Positions 7,587 through 7,821 of a stretch of DNA of 7,821 nt are shown here, piece by piece. Source of the DNA: CAZZIZ01 sp964654535 (lineage in GTDB: Bacteria; Bacteroidota; Bacteroidia; Chitinophagales; UBA2359). Below the pieces are notes generated by a model. It was not told the DNA's origin, made no database searches, and saw only the letters and a list, made by a program, of their open reading frames with translations. How positions within the stretch are numbered: position 1 is the first letter of the stretch; each line of letters begins with the position of its first letter. The stretch spans positions 1-7,821 of the forward strand of contig CAZZIZ010000157.1 in the NCBI GenBank assembly GCA_964654535.1. Reading direction: 5' to 3'. Made by a program: the position numbers and the translations under genes.

Positions 7587-7778
7587 GCGTGAAGGATAGG
7601 AGGCATACGACCAGAGGGAGTAGTCTCTTTTGTTTAGGCAGTAAAGACTTACCGCCTCAGCGGTAGAAGGATTTGCTTTGCCGAAACAAGATAGAGACCG
7701 AAGCGAACGCGGAGTGCCGGATAGCCTGACCTCGAGTGCAGCGTTGGCTTTCTGTTAGGGTGGCGAGGGGGCACGCCC
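7587..7778 (+). ncRNA. Candidate structured RNA or interspersed repeat element after the operon
   Basis: This segment is clearly richer in G+C than its flanks and is non-coding. On the plus strand it can form a long helix, 7623-7639 with 7680-7698: GTCTC/GAGAC, a 2-base bulge, TTTTGTTT/AAACAAGA with one U-G pair, an A-G mismatch, and GGC/GCC, about 16 pairs. Inside is a 6-bp hairpin TACCGC-CTCA-GCGGTA (7650-7665). A second helix pairs 7701-7710 with 7741-7750 (AAGC/GCTT and AACGC/GCGTT around one G-G mismatch). The ends GCGTG (7587-7591) and CACGC (7772-7776) are complementary. GGATAG occurs twice (7594-7599 and 7719-7724). The U-G pairs would be A-C mismatches on the other strand, so the plus strand is the likely RNA strand. 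From memory, the ends (GTGAAGGATAG..., GGATAGCCYGACC, GGGCACGCCC) resemble intergenic repeats of Bacteroidota; this is unverified. The Flavo-1 RNA model is one named candidate to test. Confidence 0.55.
7650..7665 (+). other. Perfect hairpin inside the 3' structured element
   Basis: TACCGC, loop CTCA, GCGGTA gives six perfect pairs closed by a four-base loop. It sits in the apical part of the long helix 7623-7639/7680-7698. It is not followed by a T run, so it is not an intrinsic terminator. Its 5' arm overlaps an alternative hairpin at 7637-7656 (GGC/GCC and GTAA/TTAC), so the two exclude each other. Confidence 0.5.
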
Positions 7779-7821
7779 AAAAAAACCACTTAATCCTTCA
7801 AACCAACTCTTCGTAAAAGCC

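Larger units (their letters stand above)
7565..7821. other. Gene-free right end of the window
   Basis: These 257 bp follow the proline dehydrogenase stop and hold no convincing coding region on either strand. They begin with a run of eight T (7565-7572), then the structured element at 7587-7778, then seven A (7779-7785) and 36 further bases of ordinary A+T-rich sequence. A convergent gene may end within the last 30 bases on the minus strand, but all three minus frames have a nearby stop (7798-7800, 7790-7792 and 7755-7757) and too little sequence is visible to choose. Confidence 0.6.

Noticed and set aside
7587..7785. Intrinsic terminator for the operon or for a convergent gene
   Set aside because: The helices are not followed by a T run on either strand; T8 lies before the element on the plus strand and A7 after it, the wrong way round.
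7666..7799. 8-bp inverted repeat GAAGGATT (7666-7673) and AATCCTTC (7792-7799), a possible pseudoknot with the element's apical loop
   Set aside because: A perfect 8-bp match within about 250 bp is expected by chance roughly half the time, and the second arm lies outside the element.
7755..7821. C-terminus of a convergent minus-strand gene entering at the right edge
   Set aside because: All three minus frames are open at the edge but stop at 7798-7800, 7790-7792 or 7755-7757. At most 21 residues are visible and none is recognisable, so no gene can be called.

Overview
The window looks like chromosomal DNA of a Bacteroidota bacterium, most likely in the Flavobacteriia. This rests on moderate to low G+C, weak or absent Shine-Dalgarno sequences, a secreted M1 peptidase of the type common there, and a tight gene run (TPR protein, ComA family, DUF368, aroE, proline dehydrogenase) that I recall in part from flavobacterial genomes but could not check. 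All intact genes are chromosomal housekeeping or metabolic types. I see no phage, transposase, CRISPR, tRNA or rRNA.

Layout. Positions 1-1689 (minus strand) hold the first 563 residues of a secreted zinc aminopeptidase of family M1, cut by the left window edge. Its start is probably a TTG, because only that start gives a complete signal peptide. A 155-bp divergent spacer (1690-1844) follows. From 1845 to 7564 six genes run on the plus strand with gaps of 9, -4, 17, -4 and 50 bp, so they probably form one operon: a cytoplasmic TPR protein, a phosphosulfolactate synthase (ComA) family protein, a PmtA-like methyltransferase, a DUF368/PopT-type undecaprenyl-phosphate translocase, shikimate dehydrogenase (aroE, TTG start) and a monofunctional proline dehydrogenase. 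The last 257 bp (7565-7821) have no convincing gene but contain a G+C-richer, strongly structured element of about 190 bp.

How the genes may work together. The ComA-type protein and the PmtA-like methyltransferase are translationally coupled and suggest sulfonate or lipid head-group chemistry. The DUF368 protein recycles the lipid carrier used for cell-wall and glycan synthesis. AroE feeds aromatic amino acid synthesis, and proline dehydrogenase passes electrons from proline to the respiratory chain. No single pathway joins them all, so the operon is better read as a mixed housekeeping run.

The most unusual part is the 3' element at 7587-7778. It can fold on the plus strand into a 16-bp long-range helix (7623-7639 with 7680-7698), an internal hairpin (7650-7665), a second 9-bp helix (7701-7710 with 7741-7750) and short complementary ends. 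Its G-U pairs favour the plus strand as the RNA strand. From memory it resembles interspersed intergenic elements of Bacteroidota, which have no established function that I know of.
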